Assembly: GCF_039832105.1 (NCBI RefSeq)
Contig: NZ_JBDOHS010000012.1
Location: 16,947-80,946, forward strand
DNA length: 64,000 nt
Direction of reading: 5' to 3'
Origin: Dorea_A sp016295505
GTDB taxonomy: Bacteria > Bacillota > Clostridia > Lachnospirales > Lachnospiraceae
Below are positions 1-8,494 of this stretch, in pieces. How positions within the stretch are numbered: the first letter of the stretch is position 1; each line of letters begins with the position of its first letter. The translations under genes were made by a program, and so were the position numbers. The notes under the pieces were generated by a model. It was not told the DNA's origin, ran no database searches, and was given only the letters and a program-made list of their open reading frames with translations.

Positions 1-1215
1 ACCCGGATTTGCATTCTTAACTGCACGTCGGAATTTTTTCCAGAAACGGTGATTATATTCATTGCTGCGGCCAAGATCCGCCGCCACATCAAGGCGCCAT
101 CCATCTACGTTATACGGAGGAGACACCCACTTTCTTCCGATATATAATATATAATTTTCAAGCTTTACAGAATCTTCATAATTGAGTTTTGGAAGCGTAT
201 CATGTCCCCACCAGCCGTCATAATTATGATTATACGGCCAGTTTTCCGACTCTTCTTTAAAGAAACGGAAGTAACTTTTATAGGGACTGTCCGGAGAAAT
301 ATATGCTCCGGGAGCGTACCCTTCCTGTTTTTCATATACTCTTTCCCTGTCCATCCATTTATTAAAAGAACCACAATGATTAAATACACCGTCCAGAATG
401 ATCTTCATTCCACGCTTATGCAGTTCTTCTACCAGCTGAATAAACAGCTGATTGCTGGCTTCCAGATTTTCCGGGTCTGTCGTTCTTTTCTGATATTTTG
501 TCGCTTTGCTGTTCTCTGTGACTCCCTGTGCCAGTACTTCGCCTCCGTCATTCACAATCCTGCCGTAATGCGGATCAATATAATCATAATCCTGAATATC
601 ATACTTATGATTGGAGGGAGATACAAACAATGGATTAAAATACAGCACCTCTACCCCCAGATCCTGCAGATAATCCAGCTTATCGATGACTCCCTGGAGA
701 TCGCCGCCGTAGAACTCACGAACCCCCATTGCCGCAGGATATTTATTCCAGTCTGTTACTTTCTGGGAATAATCTCCGATATAATAATACTCATTTGTTT
801 CCACGTCATTCGTTGGATCTCCGTTATAAAAGCGGTCTGTATATATCTGATACATGACCGCCCCCTTCGCCCAGTCCGGCGTCGAGAAACCGGGAACAAT
901 CACAAAATTGTAAAATTCCACGATTTCCTTCGATACGCCACACCTGTTATAATAACATTTTTCTTCGTTATTTTGAATTTCAAAACAATACCGGAAGGGA
1001 TCCTCATTCAGTCTCCAGCTGATCTGATAATAGTCAAATTCACCTTCCGACTTTTCCTTTTCCATATCATAGCCTCCGACTTTCGTCATTAGCCGTACTC
1101 TCTTTGCATCATCCTTTGCCGTTCGAAAACGCAGCGTTACCAATTCATTCTCTACCGGCTCAGCCGGATACACATAACTGGCCGTCCCATCACAAAATAA
1201 AGCTGCTTCCCTCAT
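1..1215 (-). CDS. Glycoside hydrolase family 13 alpha-glucan hydrolase (neopullulanase/cyclomaltodextrinase type), 3' part outside the window
   Basis: Cleaves alpha-glucan bonds in starch-derived oligosaccharides, by family. About 405 residues are visible and the reading frame runs off the left edge. The first ~120 residues look like the N-terminal beta-sandwich (CBM34-like) of neopullulanases. The barrel follows, with YQIYTDRF, the conserved region I DGVFNH and region II DGWRLDVAADL, whose first Asp of LDV is the expected nucleophile. No signal peptide is present, so it should act in the cytosol on imported maltodextrin. The start ATG has GAGGTG nine to ten bases upstream. It lies 32 bases downstream of ftsH, on the same strand. 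The exact substrate cannot be told from this part, and the acid/base residue is not in view. Confidence 0.88.
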   Translation of the reverse strand, partial: MREAALFCDGTASYVYPAEPVENELVTLRFRTAKDDAKRVRLMTKVGGYDMEKEKSEGEFDYYQISWRLNEDPFRYCFEIQNNEEKCYYNRCGVSKEIVEFYNFVIVPGFSTPDWAKGAVMYQIYTDRFYNGDPTNDVETNEYYYIGDYSQKVTDWNKYPAAMGVREFYGGDLQGVIDKLDYLQDLGVEVLYFNPLFVSPSNHKYDIQDYDYIDPHYGRIVNDGGEVLAQGVTENSKATKYQKRTTDPENLEASNQLFIQLVEELHKRGMKIILDGVFNHCGSFNKWMDRERVYEKQEGYAPGAYISPDSPYKSYFRFFKEESENWPYNHNYDGWWGHDTLPKLNYEDSVKLENYILYIGRKWVSPPYNVDGWRLDVAADLGRSNEYNHRFWKKFRRAVKNANPG

Positions 1216-1247
1216 GCTGCACCTCACTAATCTATTCTGTTCTTTCA

Positions 1248-3095
1248 CTATGCCTCTGACACTTCTTCGGTAAACAATGCTTCAAATTCGTCTCTGGAGA
1301 TCTTTTCCTTCTCCAGAAGCAATTCCGCACATGCATGCAGAACATCATTATATTTTCGAATGATATGGCGTGCCCTGTCATAACATTCATCGATAATCCG
1401 CTTAACCTCCTGATCAATTACGGTAGCCACGCCCTCTCCATAGCCTCTTGCAGTATGGGCGAGATCCCGTCCGATAAATACTTCATTATTATCATCATCA
1501 TAATTAATCAGTCCCACCGCCTCAGACATACCAAACTTGGTAACCATAGATTTTGCCAGACTGGTCGCCTGCTTGATATCCTGTGAAGCACCGGTTGTAA
1601 TATCATCAAACACTTCCTCTTCCGCTACACGTCCGCCAAGTGCAACCGTAATATCCTGAAGCATCTTGCCTTTTGTGTTAAACATCTCATCCTTCTCCGG
1701 AAGCGGCATCGTATATCCACCTGCTCCGCCGGTCGGAATGATAGACACACTGTATACCGGCCCGACATCCGGAAGCACATGGAACAGAATCGCATGTCCG
1801 GCCTCATGGAATGCTGTGATCCGTTTTTCTTTTTCTGATATTACACGGCTCTTCTTCTCGGCACCGATTCCAACTTTTACAAATGCCTTTTTAATATCAT
1901 CCTGTTTCAGGAAAACACGATCTTCCTTTGCCGCAAGAATTGCTGCCTCATTCAGAAGATTCTCAAGATCCGCACCCGTAAATCCAGCTGTGGTCTGTGC
2001 AATCTGTTTCAGATCGATCTCTTCACTGAGCGGTTTTCCCTTCGCATGCACCTTCAGGATCTCTTCTCTTCCCTGAACATCCGGTCTTCCAACCATAACC
2101 TTCCGGTCAAAACGTCCCGGACGCAGGATGGCCGGATCCAGAATATCCACACGGTTGGTAGCAGCCATAACGATGATTCCTTCATTTACACCAAAACCAT
2201 CCATCTCTACCAGCAGCTGATTCAGTGTCTGCTCTCTCTCATCGTGTCCGCCGCCCATACCGGTACCACGTCTTCTTGCAACTGCGTCAATCTCATCGAT
2301 AAAGATGATACATGGAGCATTCTTTTTTGCTTCTTCAAACAAATCACGCACACGGGATGCACCCACACCTACGAACATTTCCACAAAATCAGAACCTGAA
2401 ATCGTAAAGAACGGAACTCCGGCCTCTCCTGCAACTGCCTTCGCAAGAAGCGTCTTACCGGTTCCCGGAGGGCCTACGAGAAGCACTCCCTTTGGAATTC
2501 TGGCGCCTACCTGAATATATTTTTTCGGAGACTTCAGAAAGTCTACGATCTCCTCCAGTTCTTCCTTCTCTTCCTGAAGTCCTGCCACCTGGGCAAATGT
2601 AACCTTACGATCTCTATCAGTCGTCATTTTCGCACGACTTTTACCGAAATTCATAGCTTTGGCATTTGCGCCGCCTCCCTGGCGGTTCATCAGTGCAAAC
2701 AGAAGCATCATACCGCCCACAACAAGAAGCATCGGCATCAGTGTTGTTGCAAACCAGCTGTCCTGCGGAACGTCCGGCATACTGTAATCAATTTCATGTT
2801 CCTTCAGATAATCCTGAATCTCATTTACATCAGACACATACAGATATTTCACCTGATCTTCTTCATCCGCTCCGCTGATGATCTCGATATCGACCCGTCC
2901 GGTCGGAACATTCTTATTCTGATTCACAACCACAGTCTTAACATTATCTTCCTGAATGATCTGTTCAAATTCTTTCCAGGAAATCTCTTTTTCTCTCTGG
3001 TCAAACTGATTCGTAAACCACAACGCAGCAAATAAAAATATGACAAATATCAGCAGCGCGGCACTGTTCAGTCCTCTTGCTCTCTTCGTATTCAA
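1248..3095 (-). CDS. ftsH: ATP-dependent zinc metalloprotease FtsH
   Basis: Membrane-anchored AAA+ protease that extracts and degrades membrane and short-lived cytosolic proteins. Two membrane segments are visible (residues ~10-27 and ~117-136) flanking the extracytoplasmic domain. They are followed by Walker A GPPGTGKT (208-215), Walker B IIFIDEID (263-270), the pore motif FVGVGAS (231-237) and the zinc site HEAGH (430-434). At 615 residues it is slightly shorter than Bacillus FtsH because the acidic C-terminal tail is brief. It follows hpt by 15 bases, reproducing the tilS-hpt-ftsH order common in Firmicutes. Confidence 0.98.
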   Translation of the reverse strand: MNTKRARGLNSAALLIFVIFLFAALWFTNQFDQREKEISWKEFEQIIQEDNVKTVVVNQNKNVPTGRVDIEIISGADEEDQVKYLYVSDVNEIQDYLKEHEIDYSMPDVPQDSWFATTLMPMLLVVGGMMLLFALMNRQGGGANAKAMNFGKSRAKMTTDRDRKVTFAQVAGLQEEKEELEEIVDFLKSPKKYIQVGARIPKGVLLVGPPGTGKTLLAKAVAGEAGVPFFTISGSDFVEMFVGVGASRVRDLFEEAKKNAPCIIFIDEIDAVARRRGTGMGGGHDEREQTLNQLLVEMDGFGVNEGIIVMAATNRVDILDPAILRPGRFDRKVMVGRPDVQGREEILKVHAKGKPLSEEIDLKQIAQTTAGFTGADLENLLNEAAILAAKEDRVFLKQDDIKKAFVKVGIGAEKKSRVISEKEKRITAFHEAGHAILFHVLPDVGPVYSVSIIPTGGAGGYTMPLPEKDEMFNTKGKMLQDITVALGGRVAEEEVFDDITTGASQDIKQATSLAKSMVTKFGMSEAVGLINYDDDNNEVFIGRDLAHTARGYGEGVATVIDQEVKRIIDECYDRARHIIRKYNDVLHACAELLLEKEKISRDEFEALFTEEVSEA

Positions 3096-3110
3096 TCTAA
3101 AAGCCCCTTT

Positions 3111-3638
3111 CTACTCCACGCCTTCTACAACTCCGATAAATGGCAGATTTCTGTATTTCTGTGCATAGTCCAGTCCATATCCCACAACAAATTCATCCGG
3201 AATATTAAATCCCACATAATCAACCTTCACATCTTTCACTCTTCTTTCCGGCTTGTCAAGAAGCGTACACAGACGCATACTCTTCGGATTTCTCTTGGAA
3301 AGGATCTCCATCAGATAATACAGGGTTCTTCCGGAATCGATAATATCTTCTACGATCAGGACATCTTTTCCTTCCAGCGATTCATCCAGATCTTTTGCAA
3401 TCTTGACAACTCCGCTTGAAGACGTCCCGTCTCCATAACTGCTGACGCTCATGAAATCCATGGAAACCGGCACACTGATTCGCTTAGCCAGTTCACACAT
3501 GAAGAAAACGCCTCCCTTCAGCACACAGATCAGGTGTACCTGCTTTCCGGCATAATCTTCACTGATCTTTCTGCCAAGCTCTTCAATTCTTGCTGCAACC
3601 TCTTTTTCAGGAACTAACACTCTAACATTCTCTGCCAT
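3111..3638 (-). CDS. hpt: Hypoxanthine phosphoribosyltransferase
   Basis: Salvages hypoxanthine/guanine with PRPP to IMP/GMP. The PRPP-binding signature VLIVEDIIDSGRTL is near residue 95, with the flexible-loop and hood segments in their usual places. The 175-residue length is typical. The first 17 bases overlap the 3' end of tilS, so the two are translationally coupled, with ftsH downstream. In this conserved cluster HPRT has been reported to bind TilS/FtsH in Bacillus; that is family knowledge, not visible here. Confidence 0.97.
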   Translation of the reverse strand: MAENVRVLVPEKEVAARIEELGRKISEDYAGKQVHLICVLKGGVFFMCELAKRISVPVSMDFMSVSSYGDGTSSSGVVKIAKDLDESLEGKDVLIVEDIIDSGRTLYYLMEILSKRNPKSMRLCTLLDKPERRVKDVKVDYVGFNIPDEFVVGYGLDYAQKYRNLPFIGVVEGVE

Positions 3639-4986
3639 CTTTTTTTCCTCCGCATATTTCTATTTCCAGAATCCTACTGGTCTTTTCTGTAACCTGATAT
3701 TTCTGACTCTGTCTGTACCCCACGATCCACAGGATCTCCTGTCCGTCTGCCACAAGCCAGATCTTTTCTCTGTCCTCACGGGGTATCTTCTCATTTATAA
3801 AATACTGTTTCAACTTCTGCTTTCTCCCGGAACGGTCAATCACAATCCAGTCTCCAGGCTCTTTATGCCTCAATTTTACAGTATTTTTTATTATATCATA
3901 ATCAAACCATTTCGTGTAGGTTTTTTTCGGAAATGCCTGCATATCTGACGTTTTTTCGAACACCCGCACTGACATACCGACCGGTTCCTCCTCTGACCCC
4001 GTCTCCTTTCGATACAGCTCAATCCCTTCATAACATCGTCCCGCAGTTATACTATAAGGAAGCGAAATTTCTCTTCCTACCTGATGATCAAACAATTCTC
4101 CCAGCGTTTTCACATGAATCTGTTCAATATCCTTACGTCTCCCTGCAATCCTGCATAAAAGCTCATGGAGCATATAAGACCTCATCACTTCCGGTGTTTT
4201 CATGAACTCTTCCTTTTTTACCAGCACCCTTTTTCCTGATTTTCGCTCATAATCTATGCATTTTCTTGCATAGACTGACACTTCATGCTCTACATACTCT
4301 CCCAGAAGCCGCAGCTGTTCCATGGTATCTGACATGTGCTGCACTGCCCGGGGATTAATCTCCGCTTCCAGATACGGGATTACCTGACTTCGGATCCGGT
4401 TCCTCGTATAAGTATCTTCCAGATTCGTCTCATCTATACAATAAGATATTCCCCGGTCTGCAAGATAGACCTCAATCTCTCTTCGTTCCAGACACAGAAG
4501 CGGACGGATATAATCTCCCTCCGCCGGCGCAATTCCCCCTGCGCCCCGAAGGCCGCATCCCCTGCACAGGTTCCACAAAAGGGTCTCCGCATTATCATTC
4601 TGATGGTGCGCCAGCGCAATTTTATTGCCGCCACACGCCCGAAGCGTCTCTTCAAACCGGATTCTTCTGATATTTCTTCCAGCTTCTTCCACTGTAAGCT
4701 TCTGTTGTTGTGCATACGCCTTCACATCTTCATGACAGACGATGAGCCTGATCTGCTGTCTCTCGCAAAGCTCCCTGACATAGGCTTCATCCGCGTCTGC
4801 GGATCCTTCTCTCAGCCCGTGATGTACATGAACTGCCACAATTGATATATCCATCTCTTTTTTTAATTCCAGAAGCATGAAAAGAAGGCATACGGAGTCT
4901 GCACCTCCCGATATACCCACGATCACCTTATCACCATTTTGCAGCATATGGTACTTTTCAATATATGCTTTTACCCGCTGATACAT
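3622..4986 (-). CDS. tilS: tRNA(Ile)-lysidine synthase TilS
   Basis: Modifies C34 of the CAU-anticodon tRNA(Ile) to lysidine so that it reads AUA; essential in most bacteria. The N-type PP-loop SGGADS lies at residues 26-31, and the HHG segment and the C-terminal domain typical of full-length TilS are present. At 454 residues it matches the long form. It heads the tilS-hpt-ftsH operon; a good sigma-A promoter lies about 80 bases upstream. Confidence 0.95.
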   Translation of the reverse strand: MYQRVKAYIEKYHMLQNGDKVIVGISGGADSVCLLFMLLELKKEMDISIVAVHVHHGLREGSADADEAYVRELCERQQIRLIVCHEDVKAYAQQQKLTVEEAGRNIRRIRFEETLRACGGNKIALAHHQNDNAETLLWNLCRGCGLRGAGGIAPAEGDYIRPLLCLERREIEVYLADRGISYCIDETNLEDTYTRNRIRSQVIPYLEAEINPRAVQHMSDTMEQLRLLGEYVEHEVSVYARKCIDYERKSGKRVLVKKEEFMKTPEVMRSYMLHELLCRIAGRRKDIEQIHVKTLGELFDHQVGREISLPYSITAGRCYEGIELYRKETGSEEEPVGMSVRVFEKTSDMQAFPKKTYTKWFDYDIIKNTVKLRHKEPGDWIVIDRSGRKQKLKQYFINEKIPREDREKIWLVADGQEILWIVGYRQSQKYQVTEKTSRILEIEICGGKKDGREC

Positions 4987-5064
4987 ATTCTATCCCTCTT
5001 CTGTGAACACACTGTCGCATTCCCGTCGAAACTCCATGATTTCGAATAAGTGAACACTAATTGT

Positions 5065-5093
5065 ACTATATATAATTTCTGTCCGAAAGTCAA
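5065..5093 (-). promoter_or_regulatory. Sigma-A promoter of the tilS-hpt-ftsH operon
   Basis: On the minus strand TTGACT (5088-5093) and TATAGT (5065-5070) are separated by exactly 17 bases. Predicted transcription start is near 5058, ~70 bases before tilS. Confidence 0.75.
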
Positions 5094-5142
5094 CAAACCA
5101 CGCCTCCGGACTTTTATCGCACCAGTACATGGTTCATACGGC

Positions 5143-6549
5143 TTATGGAAGCTTCCAGATCCCTACGACAAGAACCGTCATATCATCCACCGGCACTTCT
5201 CCTGACCATTCCAGTACTCTCCCGAGAATATGATGTGCCAGTTCCTTCGGATTCACAATATGTGAATCCCGTATAAATGTTTCCAGAAGCATATCCTGTT
5301 CTCCTGCCGGCAATGCATCCATTACGCCATCTGTAAGCATGATCACAAAATCTCCCGACTGAAGTTTTCGCTCCTGCGTATCAATCTCCATCTCCCGCAC
5401 AACTCCAATCGGAAGAGTCTCTGAACAGATCTTTTCAATCTCATCCGCCCTCTTGATAAAGGTCGCCGCCGCACCGGCTTTCACAAATTCACAGGTCCCG
5501 CTGTACAGATCAAACATACTGACATCGATTGTAGAAAAACGGACTTCTTCTCTTCCGATCACCAGCGCCGTATTCATCATCTGAACAGCCGTTTTCACCG
5601 GGAATCCGGCCTCCAGTAATTCCTCAAGCATCTCCACGACCATCGTGCTTTCCCGAAAGGCCGCCTCTCCGGATCCCATTCCATCTGACAGCGCGATCCC
5701 TTTTTTGCCACCCGGAAGATCCGTCATCAGGAAGGTATCACCTGATATCTTCTCGCATCCTTTCCCGATCCTTGCAATTCCCTGAATTGTATGATATCCT
5801 GCATTTTCCACACATGCGATCGTGCAGTAATCACTTCCTACCATTGACCGTTCCCCCTGACGGGGAACCAGAGTCCGTCCCATACATTTTCCTGCAAGGG
5901 TTGCGATCTCTTTTGTTGATACAAGACTGCCTTTTCCGGTTTTTACCGTAAGATGGATCTCATACTTTCCATGCGGAGTCATATAAAACACAGATGACAG
6001 CATACGTATCCCGGCTTTTTTCAACTGAACCTTCAATCTCTTTTCCATATGGTCATCACGAAAAATACCGGCATCCAATTCCCTTGTTGCGCTTTGTATC
6101 ATCTTTGCAAAACAGTCAAGTTGACCGGCATATCCTTCCCGATTCAGCACCATACGATTGTTCCACATCAGAATCTGCTTTGCATTCTCAAAAGTTTCGA
6201 GCGATTCCCTGAAGAAACGGGGCGCCAGAAGACACTTTTTCTGAAGCTTTCGCTTCAGTTCCACATTCAGCTCTGCCCCGTATTCTTCCGCCGCACACAT
6301 GATTTCATACATCATCTGATACGTATGGGCCCGATTCTCTCCCAGGCACTTTTCTTTCCGTTCACAATTCTCGCAAACCTTTCCGGTTACCTTTAAAAAC
6401 ATCTCATCTGTCTCTTCTTTTGAAAACGTCCCCTTATATTTTTCAAGTGTTAAAAAGGTATGAGATAGATGTACCAGCGAATCTGCAAACTTGTCCATCT
6501 GTATCACATAAGGATTTACGAACCTCTCCTTTTCTTTTACTTCTGACAA
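5143..6549 (-). CDS. spoIIE: SpoIIE-type PP2C serine phosphatase lacking the membrane domain
   Basis: By family, dephosphorylates SpoIIAA and so frees the forespore sigma factor F. The C-terminal ~230 residues form a PP2C/SpoIIE phosphatase domain with the metal-binding motifs LSDGMGSGEAA, MLTDGVMD and VDDMTVLVV. The first ~220 residues correspond to the regulatory region and include a CENCERKEKC cysteine cluster. The ten-helix N-terminal membrane part of Bacillus SpoIIE (827 aa) is absent: there is no hydrophobic segment in 468 residues. The start is TTG with GGGGAG seven bases upstream. A strong terminator separates it from divIC, so it has its own promoter. Its position between divIC and tilS supports SpoIIE rather than an RsbU-like phosphatase. 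Confidence 0.85.
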   Translation of the reverse strand: MSEVKEKERFVNPYVIQMDKFADSLVHLSHTFLTLEKYKGTFSKEETDEMFLKVTGKVCENCERKEKCLGENRAHTYQMMYEIMCAAEEYGAELNVELKRKLQKKCLLAPRFFRESLETFENAKQILMWNNRMVLNREGYAGQLDCFAKMIQSATRELDAGIFRDDHMEKRLKVQLKKAGIRMLSSVFYMTPHGKYEIHLTVKTGKGSLVSTKEIATLAGKCMGRTLVPRQGERSMVGSDYCTIACVENAGYHTIQGIARIGKGCEKISGDTFLMTDLPGGKKGIALSDGMGSGEAAFRESTMVVEMLEELLEAGFPVKTAVQMMNTALVIGREEVRFSTIDVSMFDLYSGTCEFVKAGAAATFIKRADEIEKICSETLPIGVVREMEIDTQERKLQSGDFVIMLTDGVMDALPAGEQDMLLETFIRDSHIVNPKELAHHILGRVLEWSGEVPVDDMTVLVVGIWKLP

Positions 6550-6576
6550 TCCAAAGCTCCCCTTTCGAAAAATAGT

Positions 6577-6611
6577 ATGAAAAAAGCTTTAGGAATTCTC
6601 CTAAAGCTTTT
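6577..6611 (-). terminator. Rho-independent terminator after divIC
   Basis: A 13-bp perfect stem (6582-6594 with 6599-6611) and a four-base loop are followed on the minus strand by a T run. It ends the HU/yab/divIC transcript before spoIIE. Confidence 0.9.
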
Positions 6612-6622
6612 CTGCATGTTCG

Positions 6623-6949
6623 TTATTTTGCCTTGAATACAATCTCATTTTCATATACCAGGCCAAGTTTATCCTTCGCGACTTTTTCGATATATTCATC
6701 TGTTCCGACATATTCATCAAGATTTTTAATCTCTTCCGCCCGTGCCTTTTCTTCTTCGATCTTCTCTTCAAGCTCTGCTTCCTGTGCACGATATGCCTGA
6801 TCCTTTGCTTTTAAAGTCATACTGTCTACGGATACAATTACAGTAAGAAGAAGTACTACTGCACTGATTGCGAATACACTCCTCCTGTGCTTCTGCGCTC
6901 TCCTGCGCTGCCGCTTTCTGCGGTTTTTCTGTTTTACATCATTTGTCAT
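6623..6949 (-). CDS. divIC: Septum formation initiator, DivIC/FtsB family
   Basis: Bitopic division protein that with FtsL and DivIB signals septal wall synthesis. The 108-residue product has a very basic cytosolic N-terminus, one membrane helix (about residues 24-44) and an extracytoplasmic coiled coil rich in Glu/Lys. The ATG at 6949 is chosen because GGGTGAG precedes it by six bases; a longer frame from a GTG at 6991 has no ribosome site. A small hairpin with arms GTCGGC/GCCGAC (6965-6982) lies just upstream. Its place after yabQ matches the Bacillus order. The S1-domain gene yabR, which follows divIC in Bacillus, is missing here. Confidence 0.9.
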   Translation of the reverse strand: MTNDVKQKNRRKRQRRRAQKHRRSVFAISAVVLLLTVIVSVDSMTLKAKDQAYRAQEAELEEKIEEEKARAEEIKNLDEYVGTDEYIEKVAKDKLGLVYENEIVFKAK

Positions 6950-7040
6950 TATACTCACCCTTACGTCGGCACCCCTGCCGACATTACTCACCTTATTAAT
7001 AATAATATCTTAACTTTTTTCGTTTTTTTTATCAAGTCTT

Positions 7041-7373
7041 TTACGAAAAATCCTTTCTGCGCCAAATGTAGATTTTTTTGTGCAGTTTTTCTGCCTTCAT
7101 AATCATAATTGATGTCAAAATCGTCCCGAGCACAACACCTAGTACAAAATTCCACCGAATACTACCATCACTTGTATGGTAAATCTGCACAAACAGATAC
7201 ACCGCAACTCCAAGCCAATACACCAGATCCTCTATCTCGACCGCCAGCCTTGTATGTCTGATCATCCGTCGCACACACACGATTACCCGATAGACCAGGC
7301 GTACGATTCCCCCTGCCAGCAGTGCCAGTATAAATACCATTACTTCCTGTCTGATTTCATACATCAGCGTCAC
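7041..7373 (-). CDS. yabQ: Spore cortex biosynthesis protein YabQ
   Basis: Membrane protein needed for spore cortex formation in Bacillus. The 110-residue product has three or four hydrophobic segments and the YabQ-type start MYEIRQEVMVFILALLAGG. It overlaps yabP by four bases and is followed by divIC. Synteny and hydropathy make the call firm although there is no catalytic motif. Confidence 0.88.
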   Translation of the reverse strand: MTLMYEIRQEVMVFILALLAGGIVRLVYRVIVCVRRMIRHTRLAVEIEDLVYWLGVAVYLFVQIYHTSDGSIRWNFVLGVVLGTILTSIMIMKAEKLHKKIYIWRRKDFS

Positions 7374-7663
7374 CTGAACAATCTGGAAAAGAGATTATCT
7401 CCTTGTTTTCCATGTGCCTGAATATCAGAATAAGCGATGCTGTCAATATTTCCGGACAGATCCACCTCTCCTTTTTCCAGTGTTATCCTGTTCACATGCA
7501 GATCGGTTCCTTTTACCATCAGCATTCCCTGCTCTGTTTCCAGCAGAATCTCATTCAGATTAAATGACAACACATCCAGGACCCCCGTTACAAGCCCCGT
7601 TTTCCGGTTATTGATTACCAGTTTATGGCTTTTCTGTATGGTTCTCTCTTCCATATACTTCAC
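7370..7663 (-). CDS. yabP: Sporulation protein YabP
   Basis: Small soluble YabP/YqfC-family protein required for sporulation. The 97-residue product shows the family pattern: basic start, then LVINNRKTGLVTGV, a turn-rich beta segment and LHVNRITLEKGEVDLSG. It is translationally coupled to yabQ. Confidence 0.9.
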   Translation of the reverse strand: MKYMEERTIQKSHKLVINNRKTGLVTGVLDVLSFNLNEILLETEQGMLMVKGTDLHVNRITLEKGEVDLSGNIDSIAYSDIQAHGKQGDNLFSRLFR

Positions 7664-7703
7664 AACCTTTCTTAATCATTCTATGAAAGGCCGTCTCATA
7701 TTA

Positions 7704-7943
7704 TTACAAATATCTGAAAAGCTCTCCTGCTTCTTCTTTTTTCGTAGTCTCCCTGATATCCAGAACTTCTGCCTTTACCGTCTTTGTCCCGAACTGAATT
7801 TCTATTATGTCACCCTGTTTTACCTTTACAGATGCTTTCGCTACATTTCCGTTTACCAGAACACGTCCCGCATCACAGGCCTCATTTGCAACCGTTCTCC
7901 GTTTGATTAATCTGGACACCTTTAAAAACTTGTCTAATCTCAT
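7704..7943 (-). CDS. rqcP: S4-domain RNA-binding protein RqcP (YabO)
   Basis: Seventy-nine residues consisting almost entirely of an S4 domain (MRLDKFLKVSRLIKRRTVA). By family it acts with RqcH in ribosome-associated quality control, stabilising the tRNA during alanine tailing; older names are YabO and Hsp15-like. The ribosome site GGAGAAGG precedes the ATG. It is the first gene of the yab group and follows the HU terminator. Confidence 0.93.
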   Translation of the reverse strand: MRLDKFLKVSRLIKRRTVANEACDAGRVLVNGNVAKASVKVKQGDIIEIQFGTKTVKAEVLDIRETTKKEEAGELFRYL

Positions 7944-7969
7944 ACCTTCTCCTGTTCAAAATCTTATAT

Positions 7970-7999
7970 GAAAATAGAGAGCGCAGCAACGCTCTCTAT
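7970..7999 (-). terminator. Terminator of the HU gene
   Basis: A 10-bp stem, 7974-7983 with 7990-7999, has a six-base loop and is followed on the minus strand by TTTTC. It lies 33 bases after the HU stop codon. Confidence 0.8.
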
Positions 8000-8032
8000 C
8001 TTTATCGTTTATAGTCTTATCCCTGTATCGAA

Positions 8033-8308
8033 TTATTCGTTTACAGCATCCTTCAATGCTTTACCAGCTTTGAATTTTGGTGCCTTACAAGCAGCAATTT
8101 CCATTGTCTTTCCTGTCTGTGGATTTCTTCCTTCTCTTGCAGCTCTCTTGCTAACTTCAAAAGTACCAAATCCAACTAACTGTACCTTGTGTTCCTTCTT
8201 TAATTCATCTGTTACAACATCGATAAAAGCCTTTAATGCTTTTTCGGAATCCTTTTTAGACAATTCTGCTTTGTCAGCAATTGCAGCGATTAATTCTGTT
8301 TTGTTCAT
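8033..8308 (-). CDS. hup: HU family DNA-binding protein
   Basis: Histone-like nucleoid protein that binds and bends DNA as a dimer. The 91-residue product starts MNKTELIAAIADKAELSK and carries the DNA-binding arm signature GFGTFEVSKRAAREGRNPQT. The ribosome site AGGAGGA precedes the ATG. It has its own sigma-A promoter and terminator, so it is monocistronic. Confidence 0.98.
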   Translation of the reverse strand: MNKTELIAAIADKAELSKKDSEKALKAFIDVVTDELKKEHKVQLVGFGTFEVSKRAAREGRNPQTGKTMEIAACKAPKFKAGKALKDAVNE

Positions 8309-8412
8309 GGATAGTTTCCTCCTCTTGTTTGCGTTAAAAATCCCTTATTTTCATTCTACCAATGCGATAGAAAGCTAACATACCTTTTTTGTATGATACG
8401 CCTATAAATACT

Positions 8413-8441
8413 GTTATACCTGTTTTCCTGCCGATTGTCAA
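8413..8441 (-). promoter_or_regulatory. Sigma-A promoter of the HU gene
   Basis: On the minus strand a consensus TTGACA (8436-8441) and TATAAC (8413-8418) are 17 bases apart, about 105 bases before the start codon. Confidence 0.82.
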
Positions 8442-8494
8442 GGTAATTCCTTCGTTTTACCCTCCATTTTCAGAATTCACAGGACTGATTTTTT

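Noticed and set aside
202..1092. Long open frame on the plus strand at the left edge
   Set aside because: It is antisense to the GH13 gene, has no recognisable motif, and its composition is that of a reversed coding strand.
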